Below are positions 21,646-32,085 of a DNA stretch of 64,000 nt, in pieces. The notes beneath the pieces were generated by a model. It was not told the origin of the DNA. It ran no database searches and saw nothing but the letters and a program-made list of their open reading frames with translations. The position numbers were made by a program, and so were the translations under genes. Position 1 is the stretch's first letter; the number at the start of each line of letters is the position of its first letter. Source of the DNA: Panagrolaimus kolymaensis (lineage: Eukaryota; Nematoda; Chromadorea; Rhabditida; Panagrolaimidae); assembly GCA_028622995.1 (NCBI GenBank), contig JAJQJQ010000006.1:682001-746000 (forward strand), in the 5' to 3' direction.

Positions 21646-22483
21646 CATTATGAAGCTAAAGTTCACCATAATCTAATCAACGAAGGAGTACCAGAAGAAA
21701 CAAAATTCCTTGCTTTAGGAAGACCAGGACCGAATCACAAATTCATTGAAGCTGTACGAATTCCATTGCCTGATGATGCTGATTTAACATTTGAATATGA
21801 TCCATTATGGTGTGCTGTCTTGAAAAATACTGACCATTTAATGAAAGCTACATCAGAGGTATGTCTTAAATCTTTATGTTAGATTTATCAATGTACATTT
21901 TAGCCACTTTTCATTCCACCATCTTCTGGTCCAGAAAAATGGGATTTTCGTCCATCACATGAACAAATTGAAAGAGTTCGACAACTTTTTGACAATGATT
22001 TTACTGTGCCTGAAAATTTTGCTTTAACTGCGCCACCTCATCGATTAACTGATAAGCGTTATGATCCTTGTCTCTATTATTTGTAAGCATCTTATGTTAT
22101 GTCATTGGTTTAATGAAGGTACATATTTTTTAGGAATCCACAAACAACCGAATTCTGTAACAAACTTCAAATCACAAACTTTAATCAACTTTTGTATTTG
22201 CAAACAGAAAAAAACAATGGCATTCCATACTATCAACTGTTGGAACGAGATACCGATCGTAGTGCTGTTGAAGAAATCGTAGCTGGTAATATTGATGACG
22301 AAGAAGGCATAAATGAGGTTTGTTAAAGGCTAATGTTTGATTAATAAAGTTAATTTTTAGCTTGGTGATGAATTTCTTTCTCTTGTAGTTGATTCTCATA
22401 TTGAAAGTGAAACACCTCAAATGAATCCGGTAGTAGCTTCAGAAAGTCTAGAAGATCTTATTGTTGTTGAACAAAAAACTTAA
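21214..22483 (+). CDS. chimeric BED zinc finger-DBR1 C-terminal domain gene
   Basis: Five exons (21214-21540, 21589-21858, 21904-22082, 22134-22317, 22361-22483) with agreeing phases give an uninterrupted 360-aa frame. Residues 1-109 are hAT transposase sequence: a BED finger with C17, C20, H38 and H43 (WNCKYC...HLKGQH) and the hAT segment SITRFFAQYNIPYSAVDSDSF. Exon 2 starts with about 19 non-DBR1 codons, probably also hAT, then passes in frame at about 21645 into DBR1 sequence (HYEAKVHHN...). Everything after is DBR1 exons 3-6. The phosphoesterase core (GNHE, SHDWP, WFSAHMH) is absent, so lariat hydrolysis is not expected. Introns 3 and 4 and the exon between them are identical to the intact DBR1 gene. 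A DNA-binding protein with a DBR1 C-terminal domain is conceivable; a transcribed pseudogene is the alternative. AATAAA lies at 22622. Confidence 0.7.
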
Positions 22484-22739
22484 TCTTATCAACCACCACT
22501 TTTTATAACATGATCATTTACTGATCGTATATGTGGTGTTGTTGATGTTGTTGATAAGGAAGAATGATCTCATTTTGTTTTTATAATCTGCACTTATTGT
22601 TTACCATTTTGTTTTTGCTATAATAAATTTTTTTGCTTGTTTGTTGAAATTTTTTTGGTATTAAAAGTTGATTTCGTTTTTAAGGAAAACTAAATCGATC
22701 AAACAATCCACTGTCAAATTTGTCATAATAAAAGTTAGA

Positions 22740-23856
22740 TCATTCGGCTTTATTTGTGGCGTCCAGTCCACTCGTCCAGTTGTTCGTTCCATAGATATTT
22801 TCAAGCTCAAACTACTTGCACCTCGTGATGAAGAACCAATAACAAATCGACTTGATATTATGATTTCGCATGATTGGCCAACTCAAATTACAGATTATGG
22901 TAATACTGAACAACTCCTTAAAGAGCAGCCATCATTTGAAGAAGGTATTCGAAAAAAACGCAATGGAAATCCTGAAGCTATGAATTTGTTATATGTAAGT
23001 TGTTATAACATGCCAATACTAGTTTTTACTTTCTTTTTCAGCTTTTGAAACCAAAATATTGGTTTTCAGCTCATATGCATTGTCATTATGAAGCTAAAGT
23101 TCACCATAATCTAATCAACGAAGGAGTACCAGAAGAAACAAAATTCCTTGCTTTGGGAAGACCATCACCGGATCAAAAATTCATTGAAGTTTTACAATTT
23201 CCATTGCCTGATGATGCTAAAATTACATTTGAATATGATTCATTATGGTGTGCTGTCTTGAAAAATACTGACCATTTAATAAAAATTACATCAGAGGTAT
23301 GTATTTGATCTTTATTTTATATTTATCAAAGTACATTTTAGCGACTTTTCATTCCATCATCTCCTGGTCCAGAACAATGGGATTTTCGTCCAACACCTGA
23401 ACAAATTGAAAGGGTTCAACAACTTTTTGGCAATGATTTTACAGTACCTGAAAATTTTGCTTTAACTGCGCCACCTCATCGAAAGAAAGATAATCCTAAA
23501 AACCCTTGTCTCTATTATTTGTAAGTATTTTTATATGTTAGATAAAGTAATGAAGGTAGCGTTTTAGGAATCCACAAACAACTCAATTTTGTAACAAACT
23601 TCAAATTACAAATTTTAATCAACTTTTGTATTTGAAAACTGAAGAAGACAATGGCATTCCATATTCTCAAAAGTTCGGACGAGATACCGATCGCATTGCT
23701 GCTAATCTTGTTTTTGTTAAAAAGCCCCTCGTTGGGCTAAAAAGGAAAGCACCTGAATTGAATCCAGTAATAGCTTCAGAAAGTCTAGAAGATGTTACTG
23801 TTTTGAATAAGAAACTTAAGTTGAATGAAGAAACTTATCAACCTCCACTTTTATAA
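22740..23856 (+). pseudogene. headless DBR1 copy 2
   Basis: DBR1-like segments with homologous introns: about 22740-22994 (VRSIDIFKL...SHDWP), 23042-23296 (WFSAHMHC), 23342-23520, and 23568-23856, all in phase to a TAA. The first recognisable residue corresponds to about residue 193 of DBR1, so the GCSHG, GD and GNHE metal-binding motifs are missing and no in-frame ATG precedes SHDWP. The intron between DBR1 exons 5 and 6 is gone and the tail is shortened and changed (KKPLVGLKRKAPELNP). Its 3' flank is homologous to the 3' flank of the chimeric copy just upstream, showing that the two arose as a tandem pair. It is more diverged from DBR1 than the chimeric copy. Expression after trans-splicing cannot be excluded. 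Confidence 0.75.
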
Positions 23857-24323
23857 CATTAACAACTATTGCTGAGGCATGGTGATAAAGAAGAGTGATC
23901 TCATTTTGTTTTTATAATCTTCAATCAATGTTTACTATTTTGTTTTTTGTTGCTCTAATAAATTATTTTTTGTTGTTATTGGTTGGTTAAACTTTTGTTG
24001 ATATTACAAGTTGCTTTCGTTTTTAAGGAAACCTAATTCGATTAAACAAATTATTGTTGCAAATTTATTAAACGCATATAAACTTTTAATTCTCATTTAT
24101 TTACAACGAAAAACATTTAGAATAAAGATGCAAAGAAAAAGCAAATGGAAGTAATCCAATCAAACAATAAAAAAGTGACAAAGTAAATCGCTATTTAGTA
24201 TCTTTATTTCAAATTTACCCGTATAAATCAAGTTAATGTTACAAAGAGATCATTACAAAATTGAAAAAAGTATGAAAGTATCAAATAAGTATGTACATAC
24301 ACAAAAATCAAAGTTAGTTTTTC
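23857..24323. other. intergenic, 3' flank duplicate
   Basis: The first 170 bp resemble the 3' flank of the chimeric gene (22484-22690), including GATCTCATTTTG, an AATAAA (23957) and TTCGTTTTTAAGGAAA. The remainder is AT-rich with nothing recognised. Confidence 0.6.
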
Positions 24324-24780
24324 TTACAGCTGAATTCCCATAAATCTTAGATCCATTTCTTCCACTTGATTACTCATAAATTTCTTACACCTTTCTTTTA
24401 ATTTAATTTTGATAAATATTTGTTTTAGCATTCGCATAATCCATGGAAATTTCTTATCAGCATAAACAAAAAATGCCATAGCTCTAATAATCATACAAAT
24501 GATAAACTAAAAAAAGAAACAGAAATATCATTATAAGCATGTACGTTCTCAAACAACTTACTTTTATCGCATATATTATGATGGTAGAAAACGTCCATAA
24601 AAGAGATATCAAGATTATCAAAGATCGAACGAAGCCCAATAATATTTCAAATGAAGGAGCAGCAGCAATCATAAATACAGCAAAGATCGAAGAGATTACA
24701 ATGTTTGTTGAAAACAAAATAGCAAAGGTTAAAGAGATGGCCAGCTTTTTTGGTGTAAATGAGTGAAGAAATATTGCCAT
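24324..24780 (-). CDS. unrecognised 133-aa membrane protein
   Basis: Two minus-strand exons, 24562-24780 and 24324-24506, joined in phase 0 across a 55-bp GTAAG...TTTTTAG intron, give 133 aa. Hydrophobic segments at about 12-38, 44-70 and 72-88 suggest three membrane passes. The C-terminal 45 residues are basic and then acidic (KIKLKERCKKF...QVEEMDL) and probably cytosolic. I do not recognise a family. Good splice signals and phase support a real gene. Size and topology recall many small nematode-specific membrane proteins, but that is only a general resemblance. Confidence 0.6.
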
Positions 24781-25104
24781 TCTTGATTGAAGAAGTTAGT
24801 GAATATCTGAAAAATTAAACGAAGGTTAAAAATATTCATAAACCTTGAAGCAAAAAAGTTTTTGGATCAAACAAAAATTTTCAAATTTCACTTTTCACGT
24901 GTCTTTGGCAAAATGTTTGCAAATTATCAAACACATCGAATCCTAAAATTTTTTGAATGAAAAAAAGCATTCAGCAATCTTTGACTTCGACGACGATTTC
25001 CAAATTTACCAAAGCAAGCTTCATCTTCCCAAATTATCAAGGCTTCATTATCAACGTTTTTGCAAATCATCAAAGTTTGAAGAATTTTTCTTCTTGATTC
25101 ATCA
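24781..25104. other. divergent promoter region, small membrane protein / ARP2 copy A
   Basis: 324 bp between divergent starts at 24780 (minus) and 25105 (plus). Contains A/T tracts and repeated AATTATCAA words. No separate gene seen. Confidence 0.5.
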
Positions 25105-26641
25105 ATGACTGACAAACATGGACGTAAAGTTGTCGTTGTTGATAATGGTTCTGCTGTAAGTTTATTTTTCTCTTCTTGTTATGAAATTTGTTATGTATGA
25201 TTTTTTAGTACATGAAAGCTGGATTCGCTGGTGAAAATATACCTTCATATATGTTTCCTACGGTTCTTGGAAAACCTATTGTTAGAAGTAATTCAAATAC
25301 TGGAATGTCAGGAAATGTAATCTCGTTGTATTCCTTTGATTGACAAAATTACTAACCATATATTTTTTAGTCTTTACTGGTTGGTGAAGAATGCTCAAAT
25401 CTTGATGCAAAATTAGATATGAAGTTTCCAATTTATAATGGTGTCGTTCGAGACTGGGAAAGCATGGCTCATATATGGGATTACACTTTCAGCCCTGAAA
25501 AACTTGATATTGATCCAAAAGTTTGTTGTTTATTCTCGTTTTTTGCATATGTTACTTTTTAATGTTTTAGAATTGCAAGATCTTGTTAACCGAACCCCCG
25601 CTCAATCCCGCATCAAATCGAAAGAAAATGTGTCAAGTAATGTTCGAACAATATGAATTCCATTCCGTTAACATCTCTGTTCAAGCTGTTCTTGCACTTT
25701 ATGCTCAAGGTTTAATGACTGGAGTAGTTGTTGATATCGGTGATGGTGCAACACATGTGGTTCCAGTGTATGATGGTTATACAATAAAAAGTTGTATCCA
25801 AAAGCTTGAAGTTGGTGGAAGAGATATTACCAATTACTTAATGGAAGTAAGCACTTAACTATTTTGTTTTGTTTATAACTTAAATAAAGCACCTTTTTCA
25901 GCTACTTTTGTATCGTGGCTACTCCTTCAACCGAACAGCTGATTTCTATGAAGTTCAAAAAATCAAAGAGAATTATTGTTATGTGGCTCTGAAACTTGAA
26001 GATGATCGAAAGCTAGCGGAAGAAACAACATGCTTGAGTAAATACTTAAAAACTTCTGATGGCCGAAAAGTTCGTATTGCTGGTGAAAGATTTGAAGCTC
26101 CTGAAGTCCTCTTTCAACCACATTTAACTGATATTGAAAAACCTGGGTTGGGTGAAATGTTGTTCAATGTGATTCAATCTACTGATATTGGTAAACTTTT
26201 CGCTGTTTGACGAACTTAATTCAATGGACCTTTTCAGATGTGAGACTTGATCTTTACAAGCATATTGTTATTTCTGGTGGATCCACAATGTTTCCTGAAT
26301 TTCCAAGTCGAGTTGAACGTGAATTGAAGCAACAGTATTTCAAAAAGGTACTAAAGAATGACAAAGATAAATTTCGAGTAAGAGTTTACCATTTTCCAAA
26401 GTTTTTTACCTTCTTTATTTACAGAAATTCAAAATCCATGTTGAAGCACCTCTTCGTCGTAATCATTTAGTTTTCACTGGTGGAGCATTTTTGGCTGATC
26501 TTATGCGTGACAATGATTCTGTAAGTTTATTTCTTATTTATTTACTTTGAATTAACTTTGCTCATTTTTTAGGACTTCTGGATTTCAAAAGCTGAATATG
26601 AAGAAAAAGGAATTGAACAATGTTTGGCTCGATTGGTATAA
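25105..26641 (+). CDS. ARP2 paralog A, diverged
   Basis: Eight exons (25105-25155, 25209-25316, 25371-25520, 25571-25846, 25902-26190, 26238-26377, 26425-26520, 26573-26641) give 392 aa. It is a full-length actin-related protein 2 by order and motifs: [13 protein letters not shown] at the first phosphate loop, [23 protein letters not shown] at the second, [20 protein letters not shown], and [11 protein letters not shown]2 is the actin-like subunit of the Arp2/3 complex that nucleates branched actin. Compared with paralog B next door it has changes at usually invariant places: GTG to GSA and C to A in the first loop, S to I and V to A in the second. It may have lost or altered nucleotide handling. 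Every intron position matches paralog B. An AATAAA lies at 26821. Confidence 0.9.
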
Positions 26642-27351
26642 AATATGATCGATTTGTTACAACTTTTATCGATGAAATCAAATGCTTTATTTATGTTTCA
26701 TATGTATGAATATCCTTTCTTCATTGTTTGCCATTTTGTTTGTTTATTTGAAACGTGTATATTTAATTTTTCATGTATTATGTTTTATTTAATTTAACGT
26801 TTTTTTGTTTGTTTGAAGAAAATAAACTTTTACCACACTTTTTGACTGATGTTTGATTTGAAAGATCTCTAAATCTCTTTGAGCTCTTGATTTAAGCTAG
26901 CTTTTGTATTTTTGCTATCTAACTATGTATGTACATAATATTGGCGAAATGAGGGTAGTTGCTAGGAAAAGTGGAAGACGAAGATACTTTTTCTAAAAAA
27001 GTACTCGATTGAGTTGCAGCTGCAGCGATCATAATTACAGAGGATTAGGTGCATTTTATTTTTCACTTACACAATTTTTTTGTTATTTTCACAACTTTTA
27101 TTGAATTCTTGACTTTATTTTACCTTTAATCATGGATTCGAATTCCCCAAAACTTGCTTTTATTTGTTTGTTTCTCTTTTTTTTTGTTGCGTTGAACGCA
27201 AAATAAATCGTTCGACGATGATTCACTCAAATTTTTTTGTTGATCGTTTCGTACTTTCCTCTTTTGTTGCTGCTTTATCGGCGGCAGTTTTATTGATTGA
27301 TTTAAATTTTTTATGCTTATTTTAAAAGTAAATTATTTTAGAAGTAAAATA
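26642..27351. other. intergenic spacer between ARP2 paralogs
   Basis: 710 bp holding the 3' UTR of copy A (AATAAA at 26821) and the promoter of copy B. A segment near 26930-27060 is less AT-biased (GCAGCTGCAGCG). No gene seen. Confidence 0.5.
27332..27341 (+). promoter_or_regulatory. candidate spliced-leader acceptor of ARP2 copy B
   Basis: AATTATTTTAG ends 10 nt before the ATG at 27352, at the short distance typical of nematode trans-splice acceptors. Confidence 0.5.
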
Positions 27352-30300
27352 ATGACAGATTCACATGGTCGCAAAGTTGTTGTTGTAGATAATGGAACAG
27401 GAGTATGTCCTCTTTGCTTTTAGCCACCTTTACTCATAATTTAGTTTCGTTGGTTTTTTTTAGTATGTAAAATGCGGATTTGCTGGACAAAACTTTCCTT
27501 CCCATGTCTTTCCTTCCGCTGTTGGACGACCTATTGTTCGAGGTGATTCATCTGGAGGTATTCAAGGAAGAGTAAGTTTCATATATTCTTACAAAACCAA
27601 ATTTTATCAATTGGTCTCAATATATTTTTAGTCATTATTTGTTGGTGAAGATTGTACAAATCTTCGAGCTAAATTAGATGTAAATTATCCAATGGAAAAT
27701 GGTATTGTTCGAAGTTGGGATGATATGTGTCATGTTTGGGATTATACTTTTGGTCCAGAAAAACTTGATATTAATCCTAGTGTAAGATTTCTTTCTTCCA
27801 AACAAAGAATATATATATATATATAACTCTCTTTACTTATTTTAGGAATGTAAAATCCTTTTAACTGAACCTCCTATGAATCCTAAAGCTAAACGAGAAA
27901 AAATGTTTCAAACTATGTTTGAACAATATGGTTTTCATTCCATTAACATTGCCATTCAAGCTGTATTAACCCTATATGCTCAAGGTTTAATGACTGGCGT
28001 GGTAGTTGATAGCGGTGATGGAGTTACTCATATTTGTCCGGTTTATGAAGGGTTTGTTATGCACAATTTAACTAAACGACTTGATATCGCTGGAAGGGAT
28101 ATTACAAATTATTTAATCAAGGTTTGCATTTCTAAAAATATAATTTAAAATGTCATAGGTTATCGCCTGCTTTTTTTAGCTCCTTTTATTACGAGGTTAT
28201 GCCTTCAATCATTCAGCTGACTTTCAAACGGTTCAAAAAATGAAAGAAAAATTTTGTTATGTTGCTTATGATCTTGAGCAAGAGAAAAAGCTTGCTGAAG
28301 AAACCACGTGCCTTAGTCGACTTTTTGAAACTGATGATGGTCGAACCATTCGAGTTGGAGGCGAGCGATTTGAAGCCCCGGAAGTTCTCTTTCAACCTCA
28401 TTTAATTGATATTGAAAAGCCAGGATTAGGTGAAATGTTGTTCAATGTTATTCAATCGGCCGATATTGGTTAGTTACAAACTAATTTTTAGCTTTGTTTT
28501 ATGAAGAAAATTTTTTTAGATGTGAGACTTGAACTTTATAAACATATTGTTATTTCTGGTGGTTCCACAATGTATCCAGGATTTCCAAGTCGACTTGAAC
28601 GAGAATTAAAACAAATGTATTTCCAAAAAGTTCTCAAAGGTGATAAAGATAATTATCGAGTGAGTTCCTTCTTCCCAAACTTTAGTAGCAAAATAATAAA
28701 ATCTTGCTTACCCAAAATAAAAAACTAGTTAATTACGGTCGTCGTCGTCGTTTTTAAACTCGAAATTAATTTTGTTGAACGAATAATATTTTTTTGCAAA
28801 GTTATTAGAAGTTAGAAAACAACTTTTTTTTTCTTAGTTGCTGTGGAACAGTAATATTAAAAACTTTACTTTTTTTAACGATGTTATTTTCCAACTTTTT
28901 TTTTTTTGCTGTTTCCTCATTACTCCTTTTTTTTACTTTGAGTCAAAAAACAAAACCATTCAAATGCATTGCTAATCAACTAACTAACTAACTTCTTTTT
29001 TCTGTCCCTTCCTTGCACTTAGGCATCTTTCTTTTTTGCAATTTTTTTTTAATTTCGAAAGAAACTATGATTTTTTTAATTTAAAAAAAATTGAATTAAA
29101 AAAACACGAATAACACGATTTATATATTTTTTTATTTGCAAAACCATAACTTTTTTAATTTTAATTTTATAGTTTGTTTTTGCTTTTTTTGGATCAAAGT
29201 GTTTTTGGGTTTTCAATTTTTTGAGACTAATGTAATTTTTCATTTTTTTCCAATTTTTATTTTACTGCTTTTCTTTTTGTTGTTCACCCATCCTTTAAAA
29301 AAGTTAGTCAGCCAAATCGACTGTAACGAAAGAGGGAAAAAATAAATGAAGAACAGAGGTAATTAAAAAAAGAAAAGAAAACTTTCTGTTTTTTTTTTTT
29401 GGGTTTATGAGCCATAATTTTATGATTTCTGGAAAAAAAAAATAAACAAAAAAAGAACACAGCTGATTCTTGTTTTTGTTGTTCATTTTTTTTATTAGAA
29501 ATTATATTCTTTTTTTTAAAAGAAAAATTGCTTTTTAAGAAGACCCATTGAAAATGAGATATTTTTTAATGAAAATATAAAAAAATGAATTCGTTTCGGT
29601 CACGTTCATTCTTTCTTTTTTTGTAATGAAAAAAAGCATAAAAAACATAGCAACAAAAAAAACCAGCAGATGATCGTTTTTTTCTTTTTTTTTCTTGATT
29701 GCTCATTCTTAAAACATTCATGATTTTGGAATTTATTTTATGTATTTATTTATTTTTTATTAAACATCCGCAGGCTATGTTTTTAATTTTATTTAAAAGA
29801 AAAAAATTGAATCAGCATTTTTATATTTCTGTTCTTTTTTTTGTCGTTTTTTTTAAAAACCATTCATTCATCTCTCGTGATGATTGAAATGTATGAATGA
29901 ACGAAAAAAGCTAAGAGAAAAAAAAATGGTTTACACCAAAAAAACTAAGCAAAAAAAATATTAGCAGCACACAGAAGCAAAAAAATAGATAAATTTGATA
30001 ATAAAAAAAACTACTACCTTTTTCTTTTTTTTCATTTGATTTTGACAGGTAGCAGCAATATTTAGATTGATATGTACTTAGATAGATAAATAAATATATG
30101 GTTGTAAATCATACATATATTTAGGAAGCATGTTTTCTTTGAAATGTCAAAAAATTAATTATGAGCATCTTTAATTTTTCCCAGAAAAAAAATAAAAGAT
30201 TTGCACACCAAAAAAAGGGATATGAAACTTTTGTGGACCATTTTATAGCAAAGAATAAATATGCAAATTATACGAATTTTTTTATGAATCTAATATAATT

Positions 30301-32085
30301 AATTCGATCTTGTTTTTTTCTAAAATGATAAAGCCTGATATTTTTGGGTAATTAACTTATCTTTTTTAAGCGAAAAGGGAAAGAGGAATTTCTAAAGTTT
30401 TTAAAATTTCGTCGACGCGAAAAAAGGAAAAAAATAAATTCCTGAAATATTTTTTGTTGTTCCTTATCACACTCTTTTTTTTTTTGAGAGTTTAAACATA
30501 GTTTTTTTTTTCTTTGCTTCTTACTTTTTTTTTTTTGCATTCCATTCATTCTTGCTTCTCATGCTTTTTTTTTTGTTTGGTTGTTGATTCATGTGATAAT
30601 TTATAGTTATAGAGGCTAAAAATAAGGCACCTTTAAGTCTCAGAATTTTGGAGAAAAAAAAAGAATGCAAACATACAAACAAGAATGTTTGTTTCTTGTT
30701 ATTGCAATCAATCTTTTTTCTTGTCATATCACTTCTTTCTTTTTTTCTTCCTTTTTTTCTTCAATGATTTATGACCCTTCAAATAAAAAAAATTATTTTT
30801 GTGATGACAAGTTTCTTGTCAAATTTATTTTTTCGAGAAGAGATTATAGGCAAATTATTAGATTTTGTGATTTTTTGAATGGTGGGTTTTTTTGACTCAA
30901 AAAAGGCATTCAAAAAATAATAAGTGTGGAAGCGAAAAGGTTACTTATACTCCATAAAAAAAAGGAGCAGCAAGAAATTAATGAATCTGATTTACTTTGA
31001 AAAAAAAATCGTTGAGTTTTATTTGAGCAAAAAAAAGGTTAAACAAATGTCTTCCGGAAACGAAAAAAAAACTTTTGAACTTTTTTTGGTGGCGATAAAA
31101 ATGAAAAAAAGGCAACGACAAAAAATGTAATGTTTTTTTCTTCTTCGTATGGCTTTTGCCATTTATTTTTTATTTTTTTGTATAAATTTTTAAAAAGCGA
31201 AGCAAACAAAGCGAACGACAACGACGAATAAATTAAGAAAGAAAGAAAAAAAAAGTGTGCAAAATGAGTTTTTCACAAAAAAATTTTTGTTTGTGGAAAA
31301 TTGGTTTTTAACTTTGGCGCCGATCAGAATGAAGCAAACAACAGCCAAGGAAATAAATTTGTTTTGTAATGGAATTAAGAAGAAACAACAAAGTGTTTTT
31401 TTGATTGTGTACACAATATTTTTTGCCAACCAAAAAAAGTTTTTGTGGTTCTTTTTTTTTTTAAAGGAAAGAGAGCTTCGACGACGAAAACATTGGGAAA
31501 AAAACTGTGAATAATTTTTCTTTTTTATTTTTTCGATAGAAAGAAAAAAAGCTTTAAAAATATTTATAAACAAAAAAAAGTAAATAAAAATGAAGATGAG
31601 TCCTTCTTTTCTTCCGGAAAAAAATAAAAACAAGCAAAAACAATAGTAAAAAAATTTTTTTTGAAGGATTTTGATCCGAATTTTTGATAAGCATGGCTCG
31701 TTGCTGGCCTGGCTGAAGCAGTCACCAAAAAGAGCCAAAAAAATATGGAATGAAAAAAGAAAAATTTTATTATTAAAAAAAATATTTTTTTAGAAGTTCA
31801 AAATCCGTATTGAAGCCCCTCCACGCCGCCGACATTTAGTTTTCACGGGTGGCGCAGTTTTTGCTCATCTCATGCGTGACCGTGATTCGGTAAGGTTTTA
31901 AAAATTTTTTTTAGGTAACAAAACTTTTGTTTACCTCTTTTTTTATACTTGAAATTTTTTTGTTGTTGATTTAATTATATTTGCATTTATTTATTTATTT
32001 ATTTTTGCAGGACTTTTGGATTTCTAAAGCTGAATATGAAGAAAAAGGCATTCAACATTGTATGGCTCGATTGGGATATCATTAA
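27352..32085 (+). CDS. ARP2: actin-related protein 2 (ARP2), canonical copy B
   Basis: Eight exons (27352-27402, 27464-27571, 27632-27781, 27846-28121, 28180-28468, 28520-28659, 31794-31889, 32011-32085) give 394 aa, exactly the usual ARP2 length. The nucleotide-binding motifs are canonical: [13 protein letters not shown] near residue 14, [54 protein letters not shown], and the C-terminal TGGAVF and [11 protein letters not shown]. It is the subunit that pairs with ARP3 to mimic an actin dimer in the Arp2/3 complex. C. elegans calls the ortholog arx-2. Exon lengths before the last equal those of copy A (51, 108, 150, 276, 289, 140, 96). Intron 6 is 3134 bp against 47 bp in copy A. Confidence 0.95.
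28660..31793 (+). other. expanded intron 6 of ARP2 copy B
   Basis: 3.1 kb of homopolymer-rich A/T DNA between well-supported exons (donor TATCGA|GTGAGT, acceptor TTTTTTAG|AAGTTC). No transposon ends, gene or motif array is evident. The ACTG motif is nearly absent here, in contrast to the region right of 32.9 kb. Confidence 0.7.

Noticed and set aside
22668..22740. Start of the headless DBR1 copy at 22668
   Set aside because: The codon there is TTG, not ATG, and the first 24 codons do not align with DBR1. The frame is merely open.
24927..25115. Minus-strand 62-codon frame overlapping the start of ARP2 copy A
   Set aside because: Lies in the divergent promoter and overlaps a confident start codon; no domain or splice evidence.
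31190..31738. 182-codon minus-strand frame in the ARP2 copy B intron
   Set aside because: Almost entirely F, K, L, I and S from A/T homopolymers, with no domain.
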